Source: Larix kaempferi (lineage: Eukaryota; Streptophyta; Pinopsida; Pinales; Pinaceae). From it: a stretch of 64,000 nt of DNA. The stretch is taken from positions 1,302,001 to 1,366,000 of the forward strand of contig BSBM01000200.1 of the NCBI GenBank assembly GCA_027924585.1, written 5' to 3'. The first letter of the stretch is position 1; each line of letters starts with the position of its first letter. The notes under the pieces are model-generated. The model had not been told where the DNA came from and ran no database searches. It saw nothing but the letters and a program-made list of their open reading frames with translations. This document shows positions 26,772 to 40,265 of this stretch, piece by piece. A program made the translations under genes and the position numbers.

Positions 26772-27809
26772 GAGTTTTTAGAAAATGTGTGTTATTTCAT
26801 AAATGGAATCTGGAAAGTATGCACATTCTACGTCATAACGACTTTAAATAGTTTGCGCATGTGTCTCGAAATAAGAAAAGCTTACTTCCACCATTTTTTA
26901 AAATCACAGCTTCTAGAAGGTTTACATGATTTCGTAAAAAACACGAGTTTTTAGAAAATGTGTTTTATTTCATAAATGGAATCTACAAAGTATGTACATT
27001 CTACGTCATAACGACTTTCTATAGTTTGCGCATGCATCCGGAAATAAGAAAAGCTTACTTCCCCCGTTTTTTAAAATCACAGCTTCTAGAAGGTTTACAT
27101 TATTTCTTAAAAAACACGAGTTTTTAGAAAATGTGTTTTATTTCATAAATGGAATCAACAAGGTATGCACATTCTACATCATAACGACTTTCTATAGTTT
27201 GAGCATGCGTTTGGAAATAAGAAAAGCTTACTTCTCCTATTTTTTAAAATCACAGCTTCTAGAAGGTTTATATGATTTTTTAAAAAACACGAGTTTTTAG
27301 AAAATGTGTTTTATTTCATAAATGGAATCTAGAAAGTATGCACATTCTACGTCATAACGACTTTAAATAGTTTGCGCATGCGTCCAGAAATAAGAAAAGC
27401 TTACTTCCACCATTTTTTAAAATCACAGCTTCTAGAAGGTTTACATGATTTCGTAAAAAACACGAGTTTTTAGAAAATGTGTTTTATTTCATAAATGGAA
27501 TCTACAAAGTATGTACATTCTACGTCATAACGACTTTCTATAGTTTGCGCATGCATCCGGAAATAAGAAAAGCTTACTTCCCCCGTTTTTTAAAATCACA
27601 GCTTCTAGAAGGTTTACATTATTTCTTAAAAAACACGAGTTTTTAGAAAATGTGTTTTATTTCATAAATGGAATCAACAAGGTATGCACATTCTACATCA
27701 TAACGACTTTCTATAGTTTGAGCATGCGTTTGGAAATAAGAAAAGCTTACTTCTCCTATTTTTTAAAATCACAGCTTCTAGAAGGTTTATATGATTTCTT
27801 AAAAAACAC
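26772..27809 (+). repeat. Three-unit tandem pair (2 x 519 bp) at the start of HOR family 2
   Basis: Units 26,772-27,290 and 27,291-27,809 share, in order: ACTTTAAATAG; TATGTACATTC (26,991 and 27,510) with ACATTATTTC; and AAGGTATGC with TTTGAGCATGCGTTTGG and TTCTCCTAT. Differences include GTGTGTTATTTC and CTGGAAAG in the first copy. None of these variants occurs in family 1, so the family boundary is at about 26,77x. Confidence 0.85.
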
Positions 27810-28673
27810 GAGTTTTTAGAAAATGTGTTTTATTTCATAAATGGAATCAACAAAGTATGCACATTCTACGTCTTAACGACTTTCTATAGATTGCGCACGC
27901 GTCCAGAAATAAGAAAAGCTTACTTCCATCGTTTTTTAAATCACCGCTTCTAGTAGGTTTACATGATTTTTTAAAAAAGACGAGTTTTTAGAAAATGTGT
28001 TTTATTTCATAAATGGGAATCAACAAAGTATGCACATTCTACGTCATAACGACTTTCTATAGTTTGCGCATGCGTCCGGAAATAAGAAAAGCTTACTTCC
28101 ACCGTTTTTTAAATTCACCACTTCTAGAAGGTTTACATGATTTCTTAAAAAACACGTGTTTTTAGAAAATGTGTTTTATTTCATAAATGGAATCAACAAA
28201 GTATGCACATTCTACATTATAACGACTTTCTATAGTGTGCGCATTCATCCGGAAATAAGAAAAGCTCACTTCCACCGTTTTTTAAAATCACAGCTTCTAG
28301 AAGGTTTACATGATTTCGTAAAAAAACGAGTTTTTAGAAAATGTGTTTTATTTCATAAATGGAATCTACAAAGTATGCACATTCTATGTCATAACGACTT
28401 TCTATAGTTTGCGCATGCATCCGGAAATAAGAAAAGATTACTTCCCCCGTTTTTTAAAATCACAGCTTCTAGAAGGTTTACATGATTTCTTAAAAAACAC
28501 GTGTTTTTAGAAAATGTGTTTTATTTCATAAATGGAATCTACAAAGTATCCACATTCTAGGTCATAACGACTTTCTATAGTGTGCGCATTTGTCCGGAAA
28601 TAAGAAAAGCTTACTTCCACCGTTTTTTAAAATCACAACTTCTAGAAGGTTTACATGATTTCGTAAAAAACAC
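27810..28673 (+). repeat. Five units linking family 2 blocks
   Basis: The first unit has CGTCTTAACG with GCACGCGTCCAG, matching 32,7xx and 33,2xx. A unit with GTG at 28,156 carries ACATTATAACG and GTGTGCGCATTCATCC, which links it to the 10.9-15 kb module of family 1. A 1-bp deletion near 28,32x (GTAAAAAAACGAG) lets a reading frame cross into the next unit. The last unit (CATTCTAGGTC, GTGTGCGCATTTG) seems private. Confidence 0.65.
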
Positions 28674-31600
28674 AAGTTTTTAGAAAATGTGTTTTATTTC
28701 GTAAATGGAATCAACAAAGTATGCACATTCTACCTCATCACGACTTTCTATAGTTTGCGCATGCGTTTGGAAATAAGAAAAGCTTACTTCCCCCGTTTTT
28801 TAAAATCACAGCTTCTAGAAGGTTTACATGACTTCTTAAAAAACATGAGTTTTTAGAAAATGTGTTTCATTTCATAAATGGAATCAACAAAGTTTGCACA
28901 TTCTACGTCATAACGACTTTCTGTAGTTTTCGCATTCGTCCGGAAATAAGAAAAGCTTACTTCCATCGTTTTTTAAAATCACAGCTTCTAGAAGGTTTAC
29001 ATGATTTCGTAAAAAACACGAGTTTTTAGAAAATGTGTTTTATTTCATCAATGGAATCAACAAAGTATGCACATTCTACGTCATAACGACTTTGTATAGT
29101 TTGCGCATTCGTCCGGAAATACGAAAAGCTTACTTCCCCCGTTTTTTAAAATCACAGCTTCTAGAAGGTTTACATGATTTCTTAAAAAACACGAGTTTTT
29201 AGAAAATGGGTTTTATTTCATAAATGGAATCAACAAAGTATGCAGATTCTACGTCATAACGACTTTCTATAGTTTGCGCACGCGTCCGGAAATAAGAAAA
29301 GCTTACTTCCACCGTTTTTTAAAATCACAGCTTCTAGAAGGTTTACATGATTTCTTATAAAACACGAGTTTTTAGAAAATGTTTTTTATTTCATAAATGG
29401 AATCAACAAAGTATGTAGATTCTACGTCATAACGACTTTCTATAGTTTGCGCACGCGTCCGGAAATAAGAAAAGCTTACTTCCACCGTTTTTTAAAATCA
29501 CAACTTCTAGAAGGTTTACATGAGTTCTTAAAAAACATGAGTTTTTAGAAAATGTGTTTTATTTCATAAATGGAATCAACAAGGTATGCACATTCTACAT
29601 CATAACGACTTTCTATAGTTTGAGCATGCGTTTGGAAATAATAAAAGCTTACTTCTCCCGTTTTTTAAAATCACAGCTTCTAGAAGGTTTACATGATTTC
29701 TTAAAAAACACGAGTTTTTAGAAAATGTGTTTTATTTCATAAATGGAATTAACAAAGTATGCACATTCTTCATCTTAACGACTTTCTATAGTTTGCGCAT
29801 GCGTCCGGAAATAAGAAAAGCTTACTTCCACCGTTTTTTAAAATCACCGCTTCTGGTAGGTTTACATGATTTTTTAAAAAACTCGAGTTTTTAGAAAATG
29901 TGTTTTATTTCATAAATGGAATAAACAAAGTATGCACATTTTACGTCATAACGACTTTCTATAGTTTGCGCATGCGTTTGGAAATAAGAAACGCTTACTT
30001 CCCCCGTTTTTTAAAATCACAGCTTCTAGAAGGTTTACATGATTTCTTTAAAAACACGAGTTTTTAGAAAATGTGTTTTATTTCATAAATGGAATCCACA
30101 AAGTATGCACATTCTACGTCATAGCGACTTTCTATAGTTTGCGCATGCGTCCGGAAATAAGAAAAGATTACTTCCCCTGTTTTTTAAAATCACAGCTTCT
30201 AGAAGGTTTACATGATTTCTTCAAAAACACGTGATTTTAGAAAATGTGTTTTATTTCATAAATAGAATCAACAAAGTATGCACATTCTACTTCATAACGA
30301 CTTTCTATAGTTTGCGCATTCATCCGGAAATAAGAAAAGCTTACTTCCACCGTTTTTTAAAATCACAGCTTCTAGAATGTTTACATGATTTCGTAAAAAA
30401 CACAAGTTTTTAGAAAATGTGTTTTATTTCATAAATGGATTCTACAAAGTATGCACATTCTACGTCATAACGACTTTCTATAGTTTGCGCATGCATCCGG
30501 AAATAAGAAAAGCTTACTTCCCCCATTTTTTAAAATCACAGCTTCTAGAAGGTTTACATGATTTCTTAAAAAACATGAGTTTTTAGAACATGTGTTTTAT
30601 TTCATAAATGGAATCAACAAGGTATGCACATTCTACATCATAACGACTTTCTATAGTTTGAGCATGCGTTTGGAAATAATAAAAGCTTACTTCTCCCGTT
30701 TTTTAAAATCACAGCTTCTAGAAGGTTTACATGATTTCTTAAAAAACACGAGTTTTTAGAAAATGTGTTTTATTTCATAAATGGAATTAACAAAGTATGC
30801 ACATTCTTCGTCTTAATGACTTTCTATAGTTTGCGCATGCGTCCGGAAATAAGAAAAGCTTACTTCCACCGTTTTTTAAAATCACCGCTTCTGGTAGGTT
30901 TACATGATTTTTTAAAAAACTCGAGTTTTTAGAAAATGTGTTTTATTTCATAAATGGAATAAACAAAGTATGCACATTTTACGTCATAACGACTTTCTAT
31001 AGTTTGCGCATGCGTTTGGAAATAAGAAACGCTTACTTCCCCCGTTTTTTAAAATCACAGCTTCTAGAAGGTTTACATGATTTCTTTAAAAACACGAGTT
31101 TTTAGAAAATGTGTTTTATTTCATAAATGGAATCAACAAAGTATGCACATTCTACGTCATAACGACTTTCTATAGTTTGCGCATGCGTCCGGAAATAAGA
31201 AAAGATTACTTCCCCTGTTTTTTAAAATCACAGCTTCTAGAAGGTTTACATGATTTCTTCAAAAACACGTGATTTTAGAAAATGTGTTTTATTTCATAAA
31301 TGGAATCAACAAAGTATGCACATTCTACGTCATAACGACTTTCTATAGTTTGCGCATTCATCCGGAAATAAGAAAAGCTTACTTCCACCGTTTATTAAAA
31401 TCACAGCTTCTAGAATGTTTACATGATTTCGTAAAAAACACGAGTTTTTAGAAAATGTGTTTTATTTCATAAATGGAATATACAAAGTATGCATATTCTA
31501 CGTCATTACGAATTTCTATAGTTTGCGCATGCATCCGGAAATAAGAAAAGCTTACTTCCCCCGTTTTTTAAAATCACAGCTTCTAGAAGGTTTACATGAT

Positions 31601-31960
31601 TTCTTAAAAAACACGAGTTTTTAGAAAATGCGTTTTATTTCATAAATGGAATAAACAAAGTATGCACATTCTACGTCATAACGACTTTCTATAGTTTGCG
31701 CATGCGTCCCGAAATAAGAAAAGCTTACTTCCACCATTTTTTACAATCACAGCTTCCAGAAGGTTTACATGATTTCATAAAAAACACGAGTTTTTAGAAA
31801 ATGTGTTTTATTTCATAAATGGAATCGACAAAGTATGCACATTCTATGTCATAACGACTTTCTATAGTTTGAGCATGCGTTTGGAAATATGAAAAGCTTA
31901 CTTCCACGGTTTTTTAAAATCACAGCTCCTAGAAGGTTTACATGATTTCGTAAAAAACAC
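28674..31960 (+). repeat. HOR family 2, 19-unit block, first copy
   Basis: This block recurs at 34,385-37,671, offset 5,711 bp (33 units plus 2 bp). Shared markers are ACACAAG at the start, ACCTCATCACG, CATGACTTC, GTGTTTCATTTC, GTATGTAGATTC, CATGAGTTC, the CACGTGATTTTAG units (30,231/35,942 and 31,269/36,980), GCATATTCTACGTCATTACG, CCCGAAATAAG, AGCTTCCAG and ATCGACAAAG. Inside it, 29,539-30,576 and 30,577-31,614 form a six-unit tandem pair (1,038 bp) with AAGGTATGC, GGAATTAAC, CTTCTGGTAGG and AACTCGAG. Confidence 0.87.
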
Positions 31961-34384
31961 GAGTTTTTAGAAAATGTGTTTTATTTCATAAATGGAATCA
32001 ACAAAGTATGCACATTCTACGTCATAACGAATTTGTATAGTTTGCGCATTCGTCCGGAAATAAGAAAAGCTTACTTCCATCGTTTTTTAAAATCACAGCT
32101 TCTAGAAGGTTTACCTGATTTCGTAAAAAACATGAGTTTTTAGAAAATGTTTTTTATTTAATAAATGGAATCAACAAAGTATGCACATTCTACATCATAA
32201 CGACTTTCTAAAGTTTGCGCATGCGTCCGGAATTTAGAAAAGCTTACTTCCCCCGTTTTTTAAAGTCACAGCTTCTAGAAGGTTTACATGATTTCGTAAA
32301 AAACACGAGTTTTTAGAAAATGTGTTTTATTTCATAAATGGAATCTAGAAAGTATGCACATTCTACGTCATAACGACTTTAAATAGTTTGCGCATGCGTC
32401 CTGAAATAAGAAAAGCTTACTTCCACCATTTTTTAAAATCACAGCTTCTAGAAGGTTTACATGATTTCGTAAAAAACACGAGTTTTTAGAAAATGTGTTT
32501 TATTTCATAAATGGAATCTACAAAGTATGCACATTCTACGTCATAACGACTTTCTATAGTTTGCGCATGCATCCGGAAATAAGAAAAGCTTACTTCCCCT
32601 GTTTTTTAAAATCACAGCTTCTAGAAGGTTTACATGATTTCTTAAAAAACACGAGTTTTTAGAAAATGTGTTTTATTTCATCAATGGAATCAACAAAGTA
32701 TGCACATTCTACGTCTTAACGACTTTCTATAGTTTGCGCACGCGTCCAGAAATAAGAAAAGCTTACTTCCACCGTTTTTTAAAATCACCGCTTCTAGTAG
32801 GTTTACATTTTTTTTTTAAAAACACGAGTTTTTAGAAAATGTGTTTTATTTCATAAATGGGAATCAACAAAGTATGCACATTCTACGTCATAACGACTTT
32901 CTATAGTTTGCGCATGCGTCCGGAAGTAAGAAAAGCTTACTTCCCCTGTTTTTTAAAATCACAGCTTCTAGAAGGTTTACATGATTTCTTAAAAAACACG
33001 AGTTTTTAGAAAATGTTTTTTATTTCATAAATGGAATCAACAAGGTATGCACATTCTACATCATAACGATTTTCTATAGTTTGAGCATGCGTTTGGAAAT
33101 AAGAAAAGCTTACTTCTCCTGTTTTTTAAAATCACAGCTTCTAGAAGGTTTATATGATTTCTTAAAAAACACGAGTTTTTAGAAAATGTGTTTTATTTCA
33201 TAAATGGAATCAACAAAGTATGCACATTCTACTTCTTAACGACTTTCTATAGTTTGCGCACGCGTCCAGAAATAAGAAAAGCTTACTTCCACCGTTTTTT
33301 AAAATCACCGCTTCTAGTAGGTTTACATTTTTTTTTTAAAAACACGAGTTTTTAGAAAATGTGTTTTATTTCATAAATGGGAATCAACAAAGTATGCACA
33401 TTCTACGTCATAACGACTTTCTATAGTTTGCGCATGCGTCCGGAAATAAGAAAAGCTTACTTCCACCGTTTTTTAAAATCACAACTTCTAGAAGGTTTAC
33501 ATGATTTCTTAAAAAACACGAGTTTTTAGAAAATGTCTTTTATTTCATAAATGGAATCAACAAAGTATGCACATTCTACGTCATAACGACTTTCTATAGT
33601 TTGCGCATTCGTCCGGACATAAGAAAAGCTTACATCCACCGTTTTTTTAAATCACAGCTTCTAGAAGGTTTACATGATTTCGTAAAAAACATGAGTTTTT
33701 ATAAAATGTGTTTTATTTCATAAATGGATTCTACAAAGTATGCACATTCTACATCATAACGACTTTCTATAGTTTGCGCATGCGTCCAGAAATAAGAAAA
33801 GCTTACTTCCACCGTTTTTTAAAATCACAGCTTTTACAAGGTTTACATGATTTTTTAAAAAACACGAGTTTTTAGAAAATGTGTTTTATTTCATAAATGG
33901 AATGTACAAAGTATGCACATTCTACGTCATAACGACTTTCTATAGTTTGCGCATGCGTCCGGAAATAAGAAAAGCTTACTTCACCCGTTTTTTAACATCA
34001 CAGCTTCTAGAAGGTTTACATGATTTATTAAAAAACACGAGTTTTTAGATAATGTGTTTTATTTCATTAATGGAATCTACAAAGTATGCACATTCTACGT
34101 CATAACGAATTTCTATAGTTTGCGCTTGCGTCCGGAAATAAGAAAAGCTTACTTCCCCCGTTTTTAAAAATCACAGCTTCTAGAAGGTTTACAGTATTTC
34201 TTAAAAAACACGAGTTTTTAGAAAATGTGTTTTATTTCATAAATGGAATCAACAAGGTATGCAAATTGTACGTCATAACAACTTTCTATAGTCTGCGCAT
34301 GAGTCCGGAAATAAGAAAAGATTACTTCTCCCGTTTTTTAAAATCACAGCTTCTAGAAGGTTTACATGATTTCGTAAAAAACAC
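31961..34384 (+). repeat. HOR family 2, intervening segment of 14 units
   Basis: It separates the two 19-unit blocks. It includes a unit with ACTTTAAATAG (as at 27,3xx). Two-unit modules at 32,653 and 33,173 (offset 520 bp) carry CGTCTTAAC or CTTCTTAAC with GCACGCGTCCAG, a long T run (TTTACATTTTTTTTTT), and GGGAATC. At 33,866-34,320 it holds GAATGTAC, TTTATTAAAA with TCATTAATGG, GCGCTTGCG, ACAGTATTTC and GTCTGCGCATGAG, a stretch that reappears at 36,115. Confidence 0.75.
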
Positions 34385-37300
34385 AAGTTTTTAGAAAATG
34401 TGTTTTATTTTATAAATGGAATCAACAAAGTATGCACATTCTACCTCATCACGACTTTCTATAGTTTGCGCATGCGTTTGGAAATAAGAAAAGCTTACTT
34501 CCCCCGTTTTTTAAAATCACAGCTTCTAGAAGGTTTACATGACTTCTTAAAAAACATGAGTTTTTAGAAAATGTGTTTCATTTCATAAATGGAATCAACA
34601 AAGTATGCACATTCTACGTCATAACGACTTTAAATAGTTTGCGCATTCGTCCGGAAATAAGAAAAGCTTACTTCCATCGTTTTTTAAAATCACAGCTTCT
34701 AGAAGGTTTACATGATTTCGTAAAAAACACGAGTTTTTAGAAAATGTGTTTTATTTCATAAATGGAATCTACAAAGTATGCACATTCTACGTCATAACGA
34801 CTTTGTATAGTTTGCGCATTCGTCCGGAAATACGAAAAGCTTACTTCCCCCGTTTTTTAAAATCACAGCTTCTAGAAGGTTTACATGATTTCTTAAAAAA
34901 CACGAGTTTTTAGAAAATGTGTTTTATTTCATCAATGGAATCAACAAAGTATGCAGATTCTACGTCATAACGACTTTCTATAGTTTGCGCACGCGTCCGG
35001 AAATAAGAAAAGCTTACTTCCACCGTTTTTTAAAATCACCGCTTCTAGAAGGTTTACATGATTTCTTAAAAAACACGAGTTTTTAGAAAATGTGTTTTAT
35101 TTCATAAATGGAATCAACAAAGTATGTAGATTCTACGTCATAACGACTTTCTATAGTTTGCGCACGCGTCCGGAAATAAGAAAAGCTTACTTCCACCGTT
35201 TTTTAAAATCACAACTTCTAGAAGGTTTACATGAGTTCTTAAAAAACACGAGTTTTTAGAAAATGTGTTTTATTTCATAAATGGAATCAACAAGGTATGC
35301 ACATTCTACATCATAACGACTTTCTATAGTTTGAGCATGCATTTGGAAATAATAAAAGCTTACTTCTCCTGTTTTTTAAAATCACAGCTTCTAGAAGGTT
35401 TATATGATTTCTTAAAAAACACGAGTTTTTAGAAAATGTGTTTTATTTCATAAATGGAATTAACAAAGTATGCACATTCTACTTCTTAACGACTTTCTAT
35501 AGTTTGCGCATGCGTCCAGAAATAAGAAAAGCTTACTTCCACCGTTTTTTAAAATCACCGCTTCTGGTAGGTTTACATTTTTTTTTTAAAAACACGAGTT
35601 TTTAGAAAATGTGTTTTATTTCATAAATGGAATCAACAAAGTATACACATTTTACGTCATAACGACTTTCTATAGTTTGCGCATGCGTTTGGAAATAAGA
35701 AAAGCTTACTTCCCCCGTTTTTTAAAATCACAGCTTCTAGAAGGTTTACATGATTTCTTAAAAAACACGAGTTTTTAGAAAATGTCTTTTATTTCATAAA
35801 TGGAATCCACAAAGTATGCACATTCTACGTCATAACGACTTTCTATAGTTTGCGCATGCGTCCGGAAATAAGAAAAGATTACTTCCCCTGTTTTTTAAAA
35901 TCACAGCTTCTAGAAGGTTTACATGATTTCTTCAAAAACACGTGATTTTAGAAAATGTGTTTTATTTCATAAATAGAATCAACAAAGTATGCACATTCTA
36001 CGTCATAACGACTTTCTATAGTTTGCGCATTCATCCGGAAATAAGAAAAGCTTACTTCCACCGTTTTTTAAAATCACAGCTTCTACAAGGTTTACATGAT
36101 TTCGTAAAAAACACGAGTTTTTAGAAAATGTGTTTTATTTCATAAATGGAATGTACAAAGTATGCACATTCTACGTCATAACGACTTTCTATAGTTTGCG
36201 CATGCGTCCGGAAATAAGAAAAGCTTACTTCACCCGTTTTTTAACATCACAGCTTCTAGAAGGTTTACATGATTTATTAAAAAACACGAGTTTTTAGATA
36301 ATGTGTTTTATTTCATTAATGGAATCTACAAAGTATGCACATTCTACGTCATAACGAATTTCTATAGTTTGCGCTTGCGTCCGGAAATAAGAAAAGCTTA
36401 CTTCCCCCGTTTTTCAAAATCACAGCTTCTAGAAGGTTTACAGTATTTCTTAAAAAACACGAGTTTTTAGAAAATGTGTTTTATTTCATAAATGGAATCA
36501 ACAAGGTATGCAAATTCTACGTCATAACAACTTTCTATAGTCTGCGCATGAGTCCGGAAATAAGAAAAGCTTACTTCCCCCGTTTTTTAAAATCACAACT
36601 TCTGGAAGGTTTACATAATTTCTTAAAAAACAAGAGTTTTTAGAAAATGTGTTTTATTTCATAAATGGAATCAACAAAGTATGCACATTCTACGTCATAA
36701 CGACTTTCTATAGTTTGCGCATGCGTCCGGAAATAAGAAAAGATTACTTCTCCCGTTTTTTAAAATCACAGCTTCTAGAAGGTTTACATGATTTCTTAAA
36801 AAACACGTGTTTTTAGAAAATGTGTTTTATTTCATAAATGGAATCTACAAAGTATGCACATTCTACGTCATAACGACTTTCTATAGTTTGCGCATTCGTC
36901 CGGAAATAAGAAAAGCTTACTTCCACCGTTTTTTAAAATCACAACTTCTATAAGGTTTACATGATTTCTTCAAAAACACGTGATTTTAGAAAATGTGTTT
37001 TATTTCATAAATGGAATCAACAAAGTATGCACATTCTACGTCATAACGACTTTCTATAGTTTGCGCATGCGTTTGGAAATAAGAAAAGCTTACTTCCACC
37101 GTTTATTAAAATCACAGCTTCTAGAATGTTTACATGATTTCGTAAAAAACACGAGTTTTTAGAAAATGTGTTTTATTTCATAAATGGAATATACAAAGTA
37201 TGCATATTCTACGTCATTACGAATTTCTATAGTTTGCGCATGCATCCGGAAATAAGAAAAGCTTACTTCCCCCATTTTTTAAAATCACAGCTTCTAGAAG

Positions 37301-37671
37301 GTTTACATGATTTCTTAAAAAACACGAGTTTTTAGAAAATGCGTTTTATTTCATAAATGGAATAAACAAAGTATGCACATTCTACGTCATAACGACTTTC
37401 TATAGTTTGCGCATGCGTCCCGAAATAAGAAAAGCTTACTTCCACCATTTTTTACAATCACAGCTTCCAGAAGGTTTACATGATTTCGTAAAAAACACGA
37501 GTTTTTAGAAAATGTGTTTTATTTCATAAATGGAATCGACAAAGTATGCACATTCTATGTCATAACGAATTTCTATAGTTTGAGCATGCGTTTGGAAATA
37601 TGAAAAGCTTACTTCCACGGTTTTTTAAAATCACAGCTTCTAGAAGGTTTACATGATTTCGTAAAAAACAC
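34385..37671 (+). repeat. HOR family 2, 19-unit block, second copy with a replaced interior
   Basis: It is collinear with 28,674-31,960 except between 36,115 and about 36,94x. From 36,115 to 36,569 it instead matches 33,866-34,320 (offset 2,249 bp, 13 units): GAATGTAC, TTCACCCG with TTTAACATC, TCATTAATGG, GCGCTTGCG, ACAGTATTTC and GTCTGCGCATGAG. Collinearity with the first copy returns at the CACGTGATTTTAG unit (36,980). Overall register is kept, as expected for gene conversion or a double crossover. Confidence 0.82.
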
Positions 37672-40092
37672 GAGTTTTTAGAAAATGTGTTTTATTTCAT
37701 CAATGGAATCAACAAAGTATGCACATTCTACGTCATAACGACTTTTTATAGTTTGCGCATTCATCCGGAAATAAGAAAAGCTTACTTCCCCTGTTTTTTA
37801 AAATCACAGCTTCTAGAAGGTTTACATGATTTCGTAAAAAACACGAGTTTTTAGAAAATGTGTTTTATTTCATAAATGGAATCAACAAAGTATGCAGATT
37901 CTACGTCATAACGACTTTCTATAGTTTGCGCACGCGTCCGGAAATAAGAAAAGCTTACTTCCACCGTTTTTTAAAATCACAGATTCTAGAAGGTTTACAT
38001 GATTTCTTAAAAAACACGAGTTTTTAGAAAATGTGTTTTATTTCATAAATGGAATCAACAAAGTATGCAGATTCTACGTCATAACGACTTTCTATAGTTT
38101 GCGCACGCGTCCGGAAATAAGAAAAGCTTACTTCCACCGTTTTTTAAAATCACAGATTCTAGAAGGTTTACATGATTTCGTAAAAAACACAAGTTTTTAG
38201 AAAATGTGTTTTATTTCATAAATGGAATCTACAAAGTATGCACATTCTACGTCATAACGACTTTCTATAGTTTGCGCATGCATCCGGAAATAAGAAAAGC
38301 TTACTTCCCCCCGTTTTTTAAAATCACAGCTTCTAGAAGGTTTACATGATTTCTTAAAAAACACGAGTTTTTAGAAAATGTGTTTTATTTCATAAATGGA
38401 ATCAACAACGTATGCACATTCTACCTCATCACGACTTTCTATAGTTTGCGCATGCGTTTGGAAATAAGAAAAGCTTACTTCTCCCATTTTTTAAAATCAC
38501 AGCTTCTAGAAGGTTTACATGATTTCTTAAAAAACACGAGTTTTTAGAAAATGTGTTTCATTTCATAAATGGAATCAACAAAGTATGCACATTCTACGTC
38601 ATAACGACTTTCTGCAGTTTTCGCATTCGTCCAGAAATAAGAAAAGCTTACTTCCACCGTTTTTTAAAATCACCGCTTCTAGAAGGTTTACATGATTTCG
38701 TAAAAAACTCGAGTTTTTAGAAAATTTGTTTTATTTCATAAATGGAATAAACAAAGTATGCACATTTTACGTCATAACGACTTTCTTTAGTTTGCGCATT
38801 CGTCCGGAAATAAGAAAAGCTTACTTCCCCCGTTTTTTAAAATCACAACTTCTAGAAGGTTTACATGATTTCTTAAAAAACATGAGTTTTTAGAAAATGT
38901 GTTTTATTTCATAAATGGAATCAACAGAGTATGCAGATTCTACGTCATAACGACTTTCTATAGTTTGCGCACGCGTCCGGAAATAAGAAAACTTACTTCC
39001 ACCCTTTTTTAAAATCACAGATTCTAGAAGGTTTACGTGATTTCTTAAAAAACACGAGTTTTTAGAAAATGTGTTTTATTTCATAAATGGAATCAACAAA
39101 GTATGCACATTCTACGTCATAACGACTTTCTATAGTTTGCGCACGCGTCCGGAAATAAGAAAAGCTTACTTCCACCGTTTTTTAAAATCACAGATTCTAG
39201 AAGGTTTACATGATTTCGTAAAAAACATGAGTTTTTAGAAAATGTGTTTTATTTCATAAATGGAATGAACAAAGTATGCACATTCTACGTCATAACGACT
39301 TTCTATAGTTTGCGCATTCATCCGGAAATAAGAAAAGCTTACTTCCACCGTTTTTTAAAATCACAGCTTCTAGAAGATTTACATGATTTCGTAAAAAACA
39401 CGAGTTTTTAGAAAATGTGTTTTATTTCATAAATGGAATATACAAAGTATGCATATTCTACGTCATAACGAATTTCTAAAGTTTGCGAATGCATCCGGAA
39501 ATAAGAAAAGCTTACTTCCCCGTTTTTTAAAATCACAGCTTCTAGAAGGTTTACATGATTTCGTAAAAAACACGAGTTTTTAGAAAATGTCTTTTATTTC
39601 ATAAATGGAATCTAGAAAGTATGCACATTCTACGTCATAACGACTTTAAATAGTTTGCGCATGCGTCCGGAAATAAGAAAAGCTTACTTCTACCGTTTTT
39701 TAAAATCAAAGCTTCTAGAAGGTTTACATGATTTCGTAAAAAACACGAGTTTTTAGAAAATATGTTTTATTTCATAAATGGAATCAACAAAGTATGCACA
39801 TTCCACGTCCTAACAAATTTCTATAGTTTGCGCATTCGTCCGGAAATAAGAAAAGCTTACTTCCACCGTTTTTTAAAATCACAACTTCTACAAGGTTTAC
39901 ATGATTTCGTAAAAAACACGAGTTTTTAGAAAATGTGTTTTATTTCATAAATGGAATCAACAAAGTATGCACATTCTACGTCATAACGACTTTCTATAGT
40001 TTGCGCATTCATCCAGAAATAAGAAAAGCTTACTTCTACCGTTTTTTAAAGTCACAACTTCTAGAAGGTTTACATGATTTCGTAAAAAACAC
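37672..40092 (+). repeat. HOR family 2, degraded distal part
   Basis: Adjacent units near 37,845-38,190 are nearly the same, each with GTATGCAGATTC, GCACGCGTCC and AGATTCTAG. A short third copy of the ACCTCATCACG start appears at 38,422 (offset 3,980 bp from 34,442), with GTGTTTCATTTC and TTTTCGCATTCG as at 28,92x, then AACTCGAG and ATAAACAAAG. An ACTTTAAATAG unit lies at about 39,64x. The unit with CATTCCACGTCCTAAC near 39,80x has a close relative at 44,64x. Confidence 0.7.
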
Positions 40093-40265
40093 GAGTTTTT
40101 AGAAAATGTGTTTTATTTCATAAATGGAATCAACAAAGTATGCACATTCTACATCATAACGACTTTTTATAGTTTGCGCATGCGTCCGGAAATAAGAAAA
40201 GCTTACTTCCACCATTTTTTTAAATCACAGCTTCTAGAAGGTTTACATGACTTTTTAAAAAACAC

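Noticed and set aside
32806-32830. T-rich runs (32,80x, 33,32x, 35,57x) as poly(A) tails of retroelements or as terminators
   Set aside because: They replace GATTTTTT within an otherwise intact unit and have no flanking element or hairpin.
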